This document shows positions 1 to 5,852 of a stretch of DNA of 6,459 nt, one piece after another. The position numbers and the translations under genes were made by a program. Origin of the DNA: an uncultured Clostridia bacterium (GTDB lineage Bacteria > Bacillota > Clostridia > Oscillospirales > Oscillospiraceae). The notes beneath the pieces were generated by a model. It was not told the DNA's origin. It worked only from the letters and a program-made list of their open reading frames with translations, and ran no database searches. Position 1 is the first letter of the stretch. The number at the start of each line of letters is the position of its first letter. The stretch is from the NCBI GenBank assembly GCA_945867445.1, contig CAMBID010000048.1, positions 1-6,459 on the forward strand, in the 5' to 3' direction.

Positions 1-538
1 CCAGAAACCGCCGCAGCTTTTCCCGGCTGCGGTAAAGACTGCTTTTCACGGTGCTGGCCTTCAGCCCGTACCGCTCCCCAATGTCCGCCACCGGCTCCAC
101 GTACCAGTACCGGCGGAGGAAGATGTCGCAGTCCCGGGACGGCAGGCTGTGGAGAAAGCGGTCCACCGCCCGCTCCAGCTCCCAGTCCTCCGCCGCCTGG
201 GCGGCGCTGGGGGCGGCGGGGACGCAGTCTCCCAGCTCCTCCAGGGCCAGGGGCAGCTGGCCGCCGCCCCGCTTTTCCGCCTGCCGGGCCTGATAGCGGT
301 TGAAGGCCAGGCTCCGGGTGATCTTCCCCAGAAAGGGTGCCAGCCGCTCCGGCCGGTGGAAGGGCATGGCGTTCCAGGCCCCCAGCCAGGTGTCATTGAC
401 GCACTCCTCGGCGTCCAGCCGGTCGGAGAGCAGGCGGAGGGCGATGGCGTAGCAGTAGTTCCCGTATTTTTCCCGGGCCTGGGTGACGGCGTCGCCGCTG
501 CGCTGCCAGAACAGGTCCACGATGCGGTGGTCCTCCAT
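1..538 (-). CDS. Sigma-70 family (ECF-like) RNA polymerase sigma factor, C-terminus cut off by window edge
   Basis: Reading leftward from the ATG at 538, the frame stays open for 179 codons to the window edge, so the stop lies outside. The product should bind core RNA polymerase and direct it to a small set of promoters. Region 2 is visible at about residues 22-90, with the core-binding and -10-recognition helices (AEECVNDTWLGAWNAMP at 43-59, then FLGKITRSLAFNRY at 69-82). A Gln/Leu/Ala-rich linker follows. Region 4 occupies about residues 120-179, with a helix-turn-helix (ADIGERYGLKASTVKSSLYR at 151-170). Only a few residues are probably missing, since the frame already extends past the recognition helix. 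The ATG is chosen because AAAGGAG lies 8 bp upstream (547-553). Family knowledge: this subfamily is frequent in gut Clostridia and often sits just upstream of a membrane anti-sigma gene, which would lie left of the window. The regulon cannot be read from the sequence. It is divergent from smc and probably unrelated to it in function. Confidence 0.9.
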   Translation of the reverse strand, partial: MEDHRIVDLFWQRSGDAVTQAREKYGNYCYAIALRLLSDRLDAEECVNDTWLGAWNAMPFHRPERLAPFLGKITRSLAFNRYQARQAEKRGGGQLPLALEELGDCVPAAPSAAQAAEDWELERAVDRFLHSLPSRDCDIFLRRYWYVEPVADIGERYGLKASTVKSSLYRSREKLRRFL

Positions 539-546
539 AGGTCGTG

Positions 547-553
547 CTCCTTT
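547..553 (-). promoter_or_regulatory. Ribosome binding site of the sigma factor gene
   Basis: On the minus strand AAAGGAG stands 8 bp before the ATG at 538. This is a strong Firmicutes Shine-Dalgarno sequence and fixes the start codon. No other in-frame start with a comparable site is seen. Confidence 0.8.
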
Positions 554-607
554 CTCGAACGCTCCGTTCACCTGTCCAGTCAGGAAAAAGAGGAAAAGGT
601 TTCATCC

Positions 608-636
608 ATTTTAGCACAAAATGCGGAAAATGTTGA
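608..636 (-). promoter_or_regulatory. Probable sigma-A-type promoter for the leftward sigma factor gene
   Basis: On the minus strand a -35 box TCAACA (631-636; 4 of 6 match TTGACA) and a -10 box TAAAAT (608-613; 5 of 6 match TATAAT) are separated by exactly 17 bp. Transcription would begin near 601, leaving a leader of about 60 nt that carries the ribosome binding site. The call rests on consensus match and position only. A second promoter read by the sigma factor itself (autoregulation is common in this family) cannot be excluded. Confidence 0.55.
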
Positions 637-685
637 GACTGCCGCATTCACCTTCCCCAAATCGGCGCACTTTACGGATTTTGCC

Positions 686-714
686 TTGAAATACAGGCGC
701 TTCTCTGTTATATT
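686..714 (+). promoter_or_regulatory. Probable sigma-A-type promoter for smc and the downstream operon
   Basis: A -35 box TTGAAA (686-691; 4 of 6 match) and a -10 box TATATT (709-714; 5 of 6 match) are separated by exactly 17 bp in an AT-rich patch of otherwise GC-rich DNA. Transcription would start near 721, about 33 nt before the smc start codon, leaving room for the ribosome binding site but no long leader. It is the only convincing rightward promoter in the window, so it probably drives smc, the zinc-ribbon gene, ftsY and the 63-aa gene. Confidence 0.65.
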
Positions 715-743
715 ATTCTAGTTATAGTATGTTGATTTCCGAG

Positions 744-749
744 AGGTGA
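744..749 (+). promoter_or_regulatory. Ribosome binding site that decides the GTG start of smc
   Basis: AGGTGA matches the 3' half of the AGGAGGTGA consensus and ends 4 bp before GTG at 754. The GTG gives an N-terminus (MYLKALEIQGFKSF) that matches the conserved Smc start (Met-aromatic-Leu-Lys...GFKSF), so it is preferred although it is not ATG. Confidence 0.75.
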
Positions 750-753
750 GAGC

Positions 754-3700
754 GTGTATTTAAAAGCATTGGAGATCCAAGGCTTCAAGTCCTTTCCGGA
801 CAAGACGGTCCTGAACTTCGGTGAGGACATCACCGCCATCGTGGGCCCCAACGGCTCCGGCAAGTCCAACATTTCCGACGCCATCCGCTGGGTCATGGGT
901 GAGCAGAGCGCCAAGGGCCTCCGGGGAGCCAAGATGGAAGACGTCATCTTCGGCGGCACCGCCAAGCGGCCCCGGACGGGCTTTGCCCAGGTGACGCTGG
1001 TCATCGATAACAGCGCCCACATCTTCCCCACCATGGAGGAAGCTGAGGTGGCCGTGGCCCGGCGCTACTACCGCAGCGGCGAGAGCGAGTACTACATCAA
1101 CCGCCAGTCCGTCCGGCTGAAGGACGTGACGGAGCTCTTCCTGGATACCGGCATGGGCAAGGAGGGCTACTCCATCATCGGCCAGGGCAAGATCGACGAG
1201 ATCCTCTCCACCAAGAGCGGCGACCGGCGGGAGGTCTTTGAGGAGGCCGCCGGCATCTCCAAGTACCGCCACCGGAAGGAGGAGGCCGAGCGCAAGCTGG
1301 AGCGGACGGAGGAAAACCTCCTGCGCATCAACGACAAGATCGCGGAGCTGGAGCTCCAGGTGGAGCCCCTGCGGGAGCAGGCGGAGCGAGCCAAGCGCTA
1401 CCTCATCCTCCGGGATGAACTGCGGCTGCTGGAGATCTCCGTCTGGCTCACGAACCTGGAAAATCTCAAGGCTGCCGCCCGGAAGCTGGAGGCGGATCTC
1501 AGTGCCGCCCAGCGGGAGCGGGATGGGGCCAAGGCTCGGACAGACGCCCTCTTTGAGGAGAACGAGCAGCTGGGCCGGGAGATGCAGAGTAAGGACCTGG
1601 AGGCCGAGGACCTCCGGGCCCAGGCAGCGGAACTGGACGCCCAGGCGGCGGAGCAGGATTCCGCCGCGGCGGCGGGGGAGAGCAGCATCCGCCATCTGCA
1701 GGAGAATATCCAGCGCCTCCAGGAGGAGCTCAGTGACACGGCGGACCGCAGCGGGAGCTATGAGACCCAGGCTGCGGAGCAGGACGCGGAGGCAGAGGAG
1801 CTCGCCCACCGGGCAGAGGCGCTGAACGACGCCTTGGATCAGATCCTGGCGGAGGCCCAGGCCGCCGCCAGGAAAGCCGGCGGCGCCGCCGAGGAGGCGG
1901 AGGCCCTTCGGGGCAAAGAGACCTTGGCCGTGGCCGCCGCCGCGGATGCCCGGGCCGAGGAGGCCGCCATCCAGGCGGAGAACCAGCAGATCACCGCCCG
2001 CCGGGCCGCTGCCCAGGCGGACCGGGAGGCGGCGGAGGCTAAGCTCGCCGAGAAGAGCAAAGAGGCCAAGGCCAACCGCCGCGCCCTGGAGGACGCCCGG
2101 GACGAGGCCGCCGCCGCCGCCAACATCATCAGCGGCCACAGCCTCCGGATGGAGGAGCGGAAGAAAAAGGCCGCCGCGGCGGCGGAGGCAAAAGTGAAGC
2201 TCACCATGGAGGCGGGGGCTCTGGATGACCGCATCCGCCTCCTCACCGAGATGGAGAAGGACTACGAGGGCTTCCACAAGGCCGTGAAGCTGGTCTGCCA
2301 GGGGCAAAGCGGCCTGCGCGGCATCCACGGCCCCGTGGCGAACCTGATGAGGACCGAGGAAAAGTACTCCCTGGCCATTGAGATCGCCCTTGGCGCGGGA
2401 CTGCAGAACATCGTGGTGGACCGGGAAGAGGACGCCAAGAGCGCCATCACCTTCCTGAAGCGGCGGGAGGCCGGCCGGGCCACCTTCCTGCCCCTCACTG
2501 CCATCCGGGGCGAGGAGCTCCGGGAGCGCGGCGTGGAGGGGGAGTTCGGCTTCGTTGGCATCGCCTCCCGCCTCGTGCGCTTTGATCCCAGGTACACCAA
2601 CATCTTTCAGAATCTTCTGGGCCGCACTGTCATCGCGGAGGACCTGGACTGCGGCATCGCCATGGCCCGGAAGTACCGTAACGCATTCCGCATCGTGACG
2701 TTGGACGGCCAGGTCATCAACCGGGGCGGCTCCATGACCGGCGGCTCCACCAGCAGAAGCGCCGGCGTCCTCAGCCGGGCGGCAGAGCTGGAAAAGCTCC
2801 GGGCCCGGACGGAGGAGATGCACGCAAAGCTCCGGGACGCCCAGACGGCAGAGGAGACCGCCCGCCGGGAGCTGGAGGCCGCCCAGTATGAGCTCACCAC
2901 CGCCCAGGCCCAGCAGCGCTCCGCCGAGGACGAGGTCCTGCGGCTCCAGGGTGTGCAGAACCAGTTCGACCAGCTGCTTACCGCCCTGCGGGAGAACATG
3001 GAAAGCCTCTCCGGCGAGCTCGCGGCCATCGACGGCCGTCTGCGGGAGAACGAGACCCGGGCCGTGAGAGCCCGGGAGACCCTCCGGGTCCGGGAGCGGG
3101 AAGCTGCGGAATTCCGGGCCCGGGCGGAGACCATCCTATCCGGCCAGAGCGAGCTTCTGGCCCAGTCCGAGGCCCTGCGGGAGACCGTTACCGCCCGGCG
3201 GGAGGAGCTGGCGTCCCTGGCCGCCAACCGGGAGGCCGCCCTCCGCCGCGCCGCCGACCTCCGGCAGATGGCGGAGGACCTTACCGGCGACCGGGAGCAG
3301 AAGGAGGAGGTGCTGGGGCGCTACCAACGGGAGATTGACGGGACGCAGGCGGAGATCCGCCGCTGCCGGGAGATCCAGGCGGAGCGGAAGGCCCAGGGAG
3401 ACGTCCTCCGCCAGCGGCTGGCGGAGATCAGCCGGGAGAAGCTGGCGCTGGAGGCTCAGCGCACCGCCAAGCTCCGGGAGAGCCAGGCGATGAACGATCG
3501 CTATCTGGATCTGGACCGGGCCGTGGGCAAGCTGGACACCAAACGCGCCACCTCCGCCATGGAGGAAAAGCAGATCCTGGACCGGCTCTGGGAGACCTAT
3601 GAGCTCAGCCACAGCGACGCCCAGGCCCAGCGCATCGAGCTGGAGAGCCTGCCCAAGGCCAACCGCCGCATCGGAGAGCTGAAGCGGGAGATCGCTTCCC

Positions 3701-4320
3701 TGGGGGCCATCAACACCGGCGCAATTGAGGAGTTTGACCGGGTCAACGGCCGCTACACTTATCTCAGCGAGCAGCGGACGGACGTGGAGCGTGCCAAGGG
3801 TGAGCTGGAGGGCGTCATTGGCAAGATAACGGAGCAGATGACGGAGATCTTCCGCCAGCAGTTCGACCTGCTGAACGAGAGCTTCCAGCAGACCTTCCGG
3901 GACCTCTTCGGCGGCGGCGAGGCCCGGCTGGAGCTGGAGGACGAGAAGGATATTCTGGGCTGCGGCATTGAGATCAAGGCCCAGCCCCCGGGAAAGACCC
4001 TGAAGACCATCTCTCTCCTCTCCGGCGGCGAGAAGGCCTTTGTGGCCATCGCCCTGTACTTCTCCATCCTGAAGGTCCACCCCACTCCCTTCTGCGTAAT
4101 GGACGAGATCGAGGCCGCCCTGGACGAGGCCAACGTGGTGCGCTACGCCCGCTATATGCGGACGCTGGCGGACAAGACCCAGTTCATCCTCATCACCCAC
4201 CGCCGGGGCACCATGGAGGAGGCGGACGTTCTCTACGGCGTCACCATGCAGGAGCAGGGCGTCAGCAAGATCCTCACCATCAATATGAATGACCTTGCGA
4301 AGGAACTGAAGATCCGGTAA
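754..4320 (+). CDS. smc: Chromosome segregation/condensation ATPase Smc
   Basis: Smc forms a ring-shaped dimer that, with the kleisin ScpA and with ScpB, organises and helps segregate the chromosome by ATP-driven DNA loop handling. The protein has 1188 residues, normal for bacterial Smc (about 1190). The N-terminal head carries GFKSF at 10-14, Walker A GPNGSGKSN at 31-39, the probable arginine finger R57 in KGLRG, and the Q-loop GQGK at 143-146. A first coiled coil runs from about 170 to 515. The hinge lies at about 519-665, ending in the typical GGSMTGGS (658-665). The return coiled coil extends to about 1030. The C-terminal head carries the signature LSGGEK (1089-1094), Walker B FCVMDE with D1117 and E1118, D-loop ALDEANV and the switch histidine H1149 in ITHR. 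All catalytic residues are present. The first arm is strikingly alanine-rich (about 36% over 341-480). It is first in its operon with its own promoter. scpA and scpB are not in the window. Identification is secure. Confidence 0.99.
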   Translation: MYLKALEIQGFKSFPDKTVLNFGEDITAIVGPNGSGKSNISDAIRWVMGEQSAKGLRGAKMEDVIFGGTAKRPRTGFAQVTLVIDNSAHIFPTMEEAEVAVARRYYRSGESEYYINRQSVRLKDVTELFLDTGMGKEGYSIIGQGKIDEILSTKSGDRREVFEEAAGISKYRHRKEEAERKLERTEENLLRINDKIAELELQVEPLREQAERAKRYLILRDELRLLEISVWLTNLENLKAAARKLEADLSAAQRERDGAKARTDALFEENEQLGREMQSKDLEAEDLRAQAAELDAQAAEQDSAAAAGESSIRHLQENIQRLQEELSDTADRSGSYETQAAEQDAEAEELAHRAEALNDALDQILAEAQAAARKAGGAAEEAEALRGKETLAVAAAADARAEEAAIQAENQQITARRAAAQADREAAEAKLAEKSKEAKANRRALEDARDEAAAAANIISGHSLRMEERKKKAAAAAEAKVKLTMEAGALDDRIRLLTEMEKDYEGFHKAVKLVCQGQSGLRGIHGPVANLMRTEEKYSLAIEIALGAGLQNIVVDREEDAKSAITFLKRREAGRATFLPLTAIRGEELRERGVEGEFGFVGIASRLVRFDPRYTNIFQNLLGRTVIAEDLDCGIAMARKYRNAFRIVTLDGQVINRGGSMTGGSTSRSAGVLSRAAELEKLRARTEEMHAKLRDAQTAEETARRELEAAQYELTTAQAQQRSAEDEVLRLQGVQNQFDQLLTALRENMESLSGELAAIDGRLRENETRAVRARETLRVREREAAEFRARAETILSGQSELLAQSEALRETVTARREELASLAANREAALRRAADLRQMAEDLTGDREQKEEVLGRYQREIDGTQAEIRRCREIQAERKAQGDVLRQRLAEISREKLALEAQRTAKLRESQAMNDRYLDLDRAVGKLDTKRATSAMEEKQILDRLWETYELSHSDAQAQRIELESLPKANRRIGELKREIASLGAINTGAIEEFDRVNGRYTYLSEQRTDVERAKGELEGVIGKITEQMTEIFRQQFDLLNESFQQTFRDLFGGGEARLELEDEKDILGCGIEIKAQPPGKTLKTISLLSGGEKAFVAIALYFSILKVHPTPFCVMDEIEAALDEANVVRYARYMRTLADKTQFILITHRRGTMEEADVLYGVTMQEQGVSKILTINMNDLAKELKIR

Positions 4321-4352
4321 ACCGGAGCGGGAAGCCGAATGAAATAAAATTT

Positions 4353-4359
4353 AAAGGAG
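4353..4359 (+). promoter_or_regulatory. Ribosome binding site of the zinc-ribbon membrane protein gene
   Basis: AAAGGAG lies 9 bp before the ATG at 4369, in an AT-rich 48-bp gap after the smc stop. Its presence is the main argument that the short frame behind it is a real gene. Confidence 0.75.
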
Positions 4360-4368
4360 CGCGGAATT

Positions 4369-4587
4369 ATGAAGGTAGGTACCAGACTTGCAATTTTGAA
4401 GATCACGATCTTTCTGGGCATTATTCTCATCCTCTTCCACAAGCTGTCCTGGGGCCTTGCGCTCTGTGTGGTGAACCTGATCCTGCGTCTTTTCGTCTTC
4501 TGCCGCTGCCCCCACTGCGGCAAGGTGGTGGAGAACGCCTTCCAGGCCGGGACCACCTGCCCCAACTGCGGTAAGACCATTGAGTAA
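4369..4587 (+). CDS. Small membrane protein with C-terminal zinc ribbon, function unknown
   Basis: The 72-residue product has two hydrophobic stretches, about residues 8-24 and 27-45, broken by a short His-Lys-Leu-Ser-Trp turn. A compact CxxC-CxxC knuckle pair follows: CPHCGK (Cys47 and Cys50) and CPNCGK (Cys64 and Cys67), spaced by 13 residues. This is the usual pattern of a rubredoxin-like or zinc-ribbon metal site. An extra Cys45 sits at the membrane edge. The reading is a helical hairpin in the membrane with a small zinc-binding tail, probably cytoplasmic. The gene starts 48 bp after smc and stops 30 bp before ftsY, with a strong ribosome binding site and the codon use of its neighbours, so it is very likely co-transcribed and real. 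I do not recognise a named family. The tail could bind RNA, protein or only zinc; sitting beside ftsY makes a membrane-biogenesis role thinkable, but that is speculation. Confidence 0.85.
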   Translation: MKVGTRLAILKITIFLGIILILFHKLSWGLALCVVNLILRLFVFCRCPHCGKVVENAFQAGTTCPNCGKTIE

Positions 4588-4617
4588 TGCCCCGGGAGGG
4601 CCCAGGAAGGAAAAACT

Positions 4618-5490
4618 ATGGGATTTTTTGACAAGCTGAAAAACATTACCGGCGGAGTTTTTGGCGGCGTCACCGACGTGGACGAGGACTTCTTCGACGA
4701 ACTGGAGGAGCGCCTGATCCTGGCGGATATGGGGGTGGAGGTGGCGTCGGACGCCGTTCAGAAGCTCCGGGACCGCATCTATGCCCACCGACTCCGGGGG
4801 GAGGAGCAGCTGAAGGAGGCTCTGCAGGACATCCTGGCCCTGCAGATGCATGAGGATGAGACTGCCATGGACCTCTCCACCCGACCCTCCGTTATCCTGG
4901 TGGTGGGGGTCAACGGCGTGGGTAAGACCACCTCCATCGGAAAGATTGCCCACCTTCTCCGGAAGGAGGGTAAGACGGTTTTGCTCTGCGCGGCAGATAC
5001 CTTCCGGGCCGCCGCCGCGGACCAGCTGGAGATTTGGGCCCGGCGGGCGGACTGCCAGATCGTCCGCCAGTCCGAGGGGGCGGACCCCGGCGCCGTGCTC
5101 TTTGACGCTCTGCAGGCCGCCAAAGCCCGGCAGGTGGACGTGGTGCTCTGCGACACCGCCGGCCGTCTCCACAACAAGGCAAACCTCATGGCGGAGCTTG
5201 CCAAGCTCTCCAGGATCATCGACCGGGAGTGTCCCGGCACCGCCCGGGAGACCCTCCTGGTGCTGGATGCCTCCACCGGACAGAACGGCCTCATCCAGGC
5301 CCGGAACTTCAAGGAGACCGCCGGCCTCACCGGTATCATCCTCACCAAGCTGGACGGCACCGCCAAGGGCGGCATCGCCGTGGCCATCTCCCGGGAGCTG
5401 GGCGTGCCGGTGAAGTTCGCCGGCGTGGGCGAGGGTATCGAGGACCTGAAGCCATTCAACGCCCGGGACTACCTGAAGGCCATTATTTAA
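4618..5490 (+). CDS. ftsY: Signal recognition particle receptor FtsY (GTPase)
   Basis: FtsY docks ribosome-SRP (Ffh) complexes at the membrane and hands nascent membrane proteins to the Sec translocon; FtsY and Ffh activate each other's GTPase. The 290-residue product starts with an amphipathic lipid-binding segment (MGFFDKLKNITGG, 1-13) and continues with the N domain (about 20-85) and the G domain. Visible GTPase motifs: G1 GVNGVGKTT (97-105), G2 DTFRAAA (127-133), G3 DTAGR (179-183), G4 TKLDG (243-247) and the closing loop GVGEG followed by IEDLKPF (269-280). There is no long acidic A domain as in E. coli FtsY, which is normal for short Gram-positive and Thermotoga forms. The ATG at 4618 is supported by AGGAAGG 7 bp upstream (4604-4610). 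The smc-ftsY link is typical of Firmicutes. The usual B. subtilis followers ylxM and ffh are absent here. Confidence 0.99.
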   Translation: MGFFDKLKNITGGVFGGVTDVDEDFFDELEERLILADMGVEVASDAVQKLRDRIYAHRLRGEEQLKEALQDILALQMHEDETAMDLSTRPSVILVVGVNGVGKTTSIGKIAHLLRKEGKTVLLCAADTFRAAAADQLEIWARRADCQIVRQSEGADPGAVLFDALQAAKARQVDVVLCDTAGRLHNKANLMAELAKLSRIIDRECPGTARETLLVLDASTGQNGLIQARNFKETAGLTGIILTKLDGTAKGGIAVAISRELGVPVKFAGVGEGIEDLKPFNARDYLKAII

Positions 5491-5502
5491 GGGGGCGGGA
5501 CC

Positions 5503-5694
5503 GTGATCAAGATCCTGCTTTTGACGGCGGTGGCCGTCTACGGTGTGCTTTACGCCGTGAACCCCAAGAAATTCCTGGAGCGCAGAGGGGATCGGGAGAT
5601 CACCCCGGAGATGCTTCGGACCGCCCGCGGCGCGGGCGTCCTCATCACCGTGGCCTCCGCCGCGGTGCTGGCGTTGACGCTGGCGCGGGGCTGA
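5503..5694 (+). CDS. Small two-helix membrane protein, function unknown
   Basis: The 63-residue product has a hydrophobic segment at about residues 2-19, a charged middle (NPKKFLERRGDREITPEMLR, 20-39) and a second hydrophobic segment at about 44-61, so it reads as a membrane hairpin. The many Lys/Arg in the middle suggest that this loop faces the cytoplasm. It begins with GTG only 12 bp after the ftsY stop. The upstream sequence is a G-rich run (5491-5499) rather than a clean AGGAGG, so translation probably depends on ribosomes arriving from ftsY. Its codon use matches the neighbours. I do not recognise a defined family. Several short Clostridial membrane proteins share the layout helix, Asn-Pro-x-x-Phe, helix, but I cannot assign it to one. 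It is probably real because it fills the space between ftsY and the hairpin region in one frame. Confidence 0.75.
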   Translation: MIKILLLTAVAVYGVLYAVNPKKFLERRGDREITPEMLRTARGAGVLITVASAAVLALTLARG

Positions 5695-5695
5695 G

Positions 5696-5717
5696 AAGGA
5701 TTTCCCATGAAATCCTT
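5696..5717. repeat. Perfect 9-bp inverted repeat, AT-rich
   Basis: Arms AAGGATTTC (5696-5704) and GAAATCCTT (5709-5717) pair perfectly around a 4-nt loop, starting directly after the stop of the 63-aa gene. GAAATCC occurs again at 5724-5730, so the left arm has a second, mutually exclusive partner. There is no real U-run after the stem (TCCTTT follows), so an intrinsic terminator is doubtful. Confidence 0.7.
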
Positions 5718-5736
5718 TCCTTTGAAATCCCGCGCG

Positions 5737-5759
5737 CTGCGCGCCTTCGCGGCGTGCAG
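5737..5759. repeat. Strong GC-rich hairpin, 9-bp stem
   Basis: Arms CTGCGCGCC (5737-5745) and GGCGTGCAG (5751-5759) form nine pairs, eight Watson-Crick and one G-U, around a TTCGC loop. The left arm can instead pair upstream, because GCGCG (5732-5736) and CGCGC (5740-5744) also form an inverted repeat. No T-run follows, so it is not a classical terminator. Confidence 0.65.
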
Positions 5760-5801
5760 GATGCGCGCCCGTCTCATAAAACCGGACGCGCTTCGCGCAA
5801 T

Positions 5802-5822
5802 CAAAAGCGTTGAAAGCTTTTG
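5802..5822. repeat. 7-bp inverted repeat shortly before the rph ribosome binding site
   Basis: Arms CAAAAGC (5802-5808) and GCTTTTG (5816-5822) pair perfectly around a 7-nt loop. The stem ends 16 bp before the AAAGGAG of rph. It is followed by GCCAGGTTTTCG, too weak a T-tract for a confident terminator. Confidence 0.5.
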
Positions 5823-5838
5823 GCCAGGTTTTCGTATG

Positions 5839-5845
5839 AAAGGAG
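5839..5845 (+). promoter_or_regulatory. Ribosome binding site of rph
   Basis: AAAGGAG lies 7 bp before the ATG at 5853. It is strong and well spaced, so rph does not depend on translational coupling across the hairpin-rich gap. Confidence 0.85.
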
Positions 5846-5852
5846 ACTGCCG

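Larger units (their letters stand above)
5695..5838. repeat. Hairpin-rich intergenic stretch, possible dispersed repeat element
   Basis: Between the 63-aa gene and the rph ribosome binding site lie about 144 bp with four inverted repeats, two short direct repeats (GAAATCC at 5709 and 5724; TGCGCGCC at 5738 and 5762) and a CGC-CT-CGCGC motif present twice (around 5735 and 5789). AT-rich edges flank a very GC-rich core. This differs from the tight spacing elsewhere in the operon. It could be a dispersed palindromic element of the REP/MITE kind, a leader controlling rph, or an mRNA processing or stability element. Repetition elsewhere in the genome cannot be judged from one window. The stretch also carries a 63-codon open frame starting at 5707, discussed in the findings. 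Confidence 0.5.

Noticed and set aside
557..569. Inverted repeat GAACG-CTC-CGTTC in the leader of the sigma factor gene
   Set aside because: The arms are only 5 bp and it lies between promoter and ribosome binding site. It is too short to call an operator without comparative data.
149..721. A 190-codon plus-strand open frame over the sigma factor gene and the promoter region
   Set aside because: It is antisense to a clear sigma factor with both functional regions, and its tail reads through both promoters. No ribosome binding site precedes it.
760..2823. A 687-codon open frame on the minus strand across the first half of smc
   Set aside because: It is an antisense shadow created by GC-rich codon use in smc. 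The sense strand encodes a complete Smc with every catalytic motif, while the antisense product is Leu/Gly/Ala-rich with no recognisable domain and no ribosome binding site.
3136..4200. A 354-codon minus-strand open frame across the second half of smc
   Set aside because: Same cause: opposite-strand shadow of the Smc return arm and C-terminal head, low-complexity product, no start signal.
4313..4326. Palindrome TCCGGT-AA-ACCGGA around the smc stop codon
   Set aside because: The 2-nt centre is too small for an RNA hairpin loop and no T-run follows, so it is not a terminator. A 6-bp arm in GC-rich DNA can arise by chance.
5229..5813. A 194-codon plus-strand frame overlapping ftsY and the 63-aa gene
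   Set aside because: Out of frame with FtsY, whose G3-G5 motifs are intact here. The product is rich in Arg, Gly and His, as expected from a shifted GC-rich frame.
5802..5833. Rho-independent terminator before rph
   Set aside because: The stem is only 7 bp with an A/T-rich centre, and the following sequence has no continuous T-run. It could attenuate at most weakly.
5810..5840. Possible promoter for rph (TTGAAA at 5810, TATGAA at 5835)
   Set aside because: The spacer is 19 bp and the start site would fall at or after the ribosome binding site, leaving an unusable leader. Read-through from upstream is the simpler reading.
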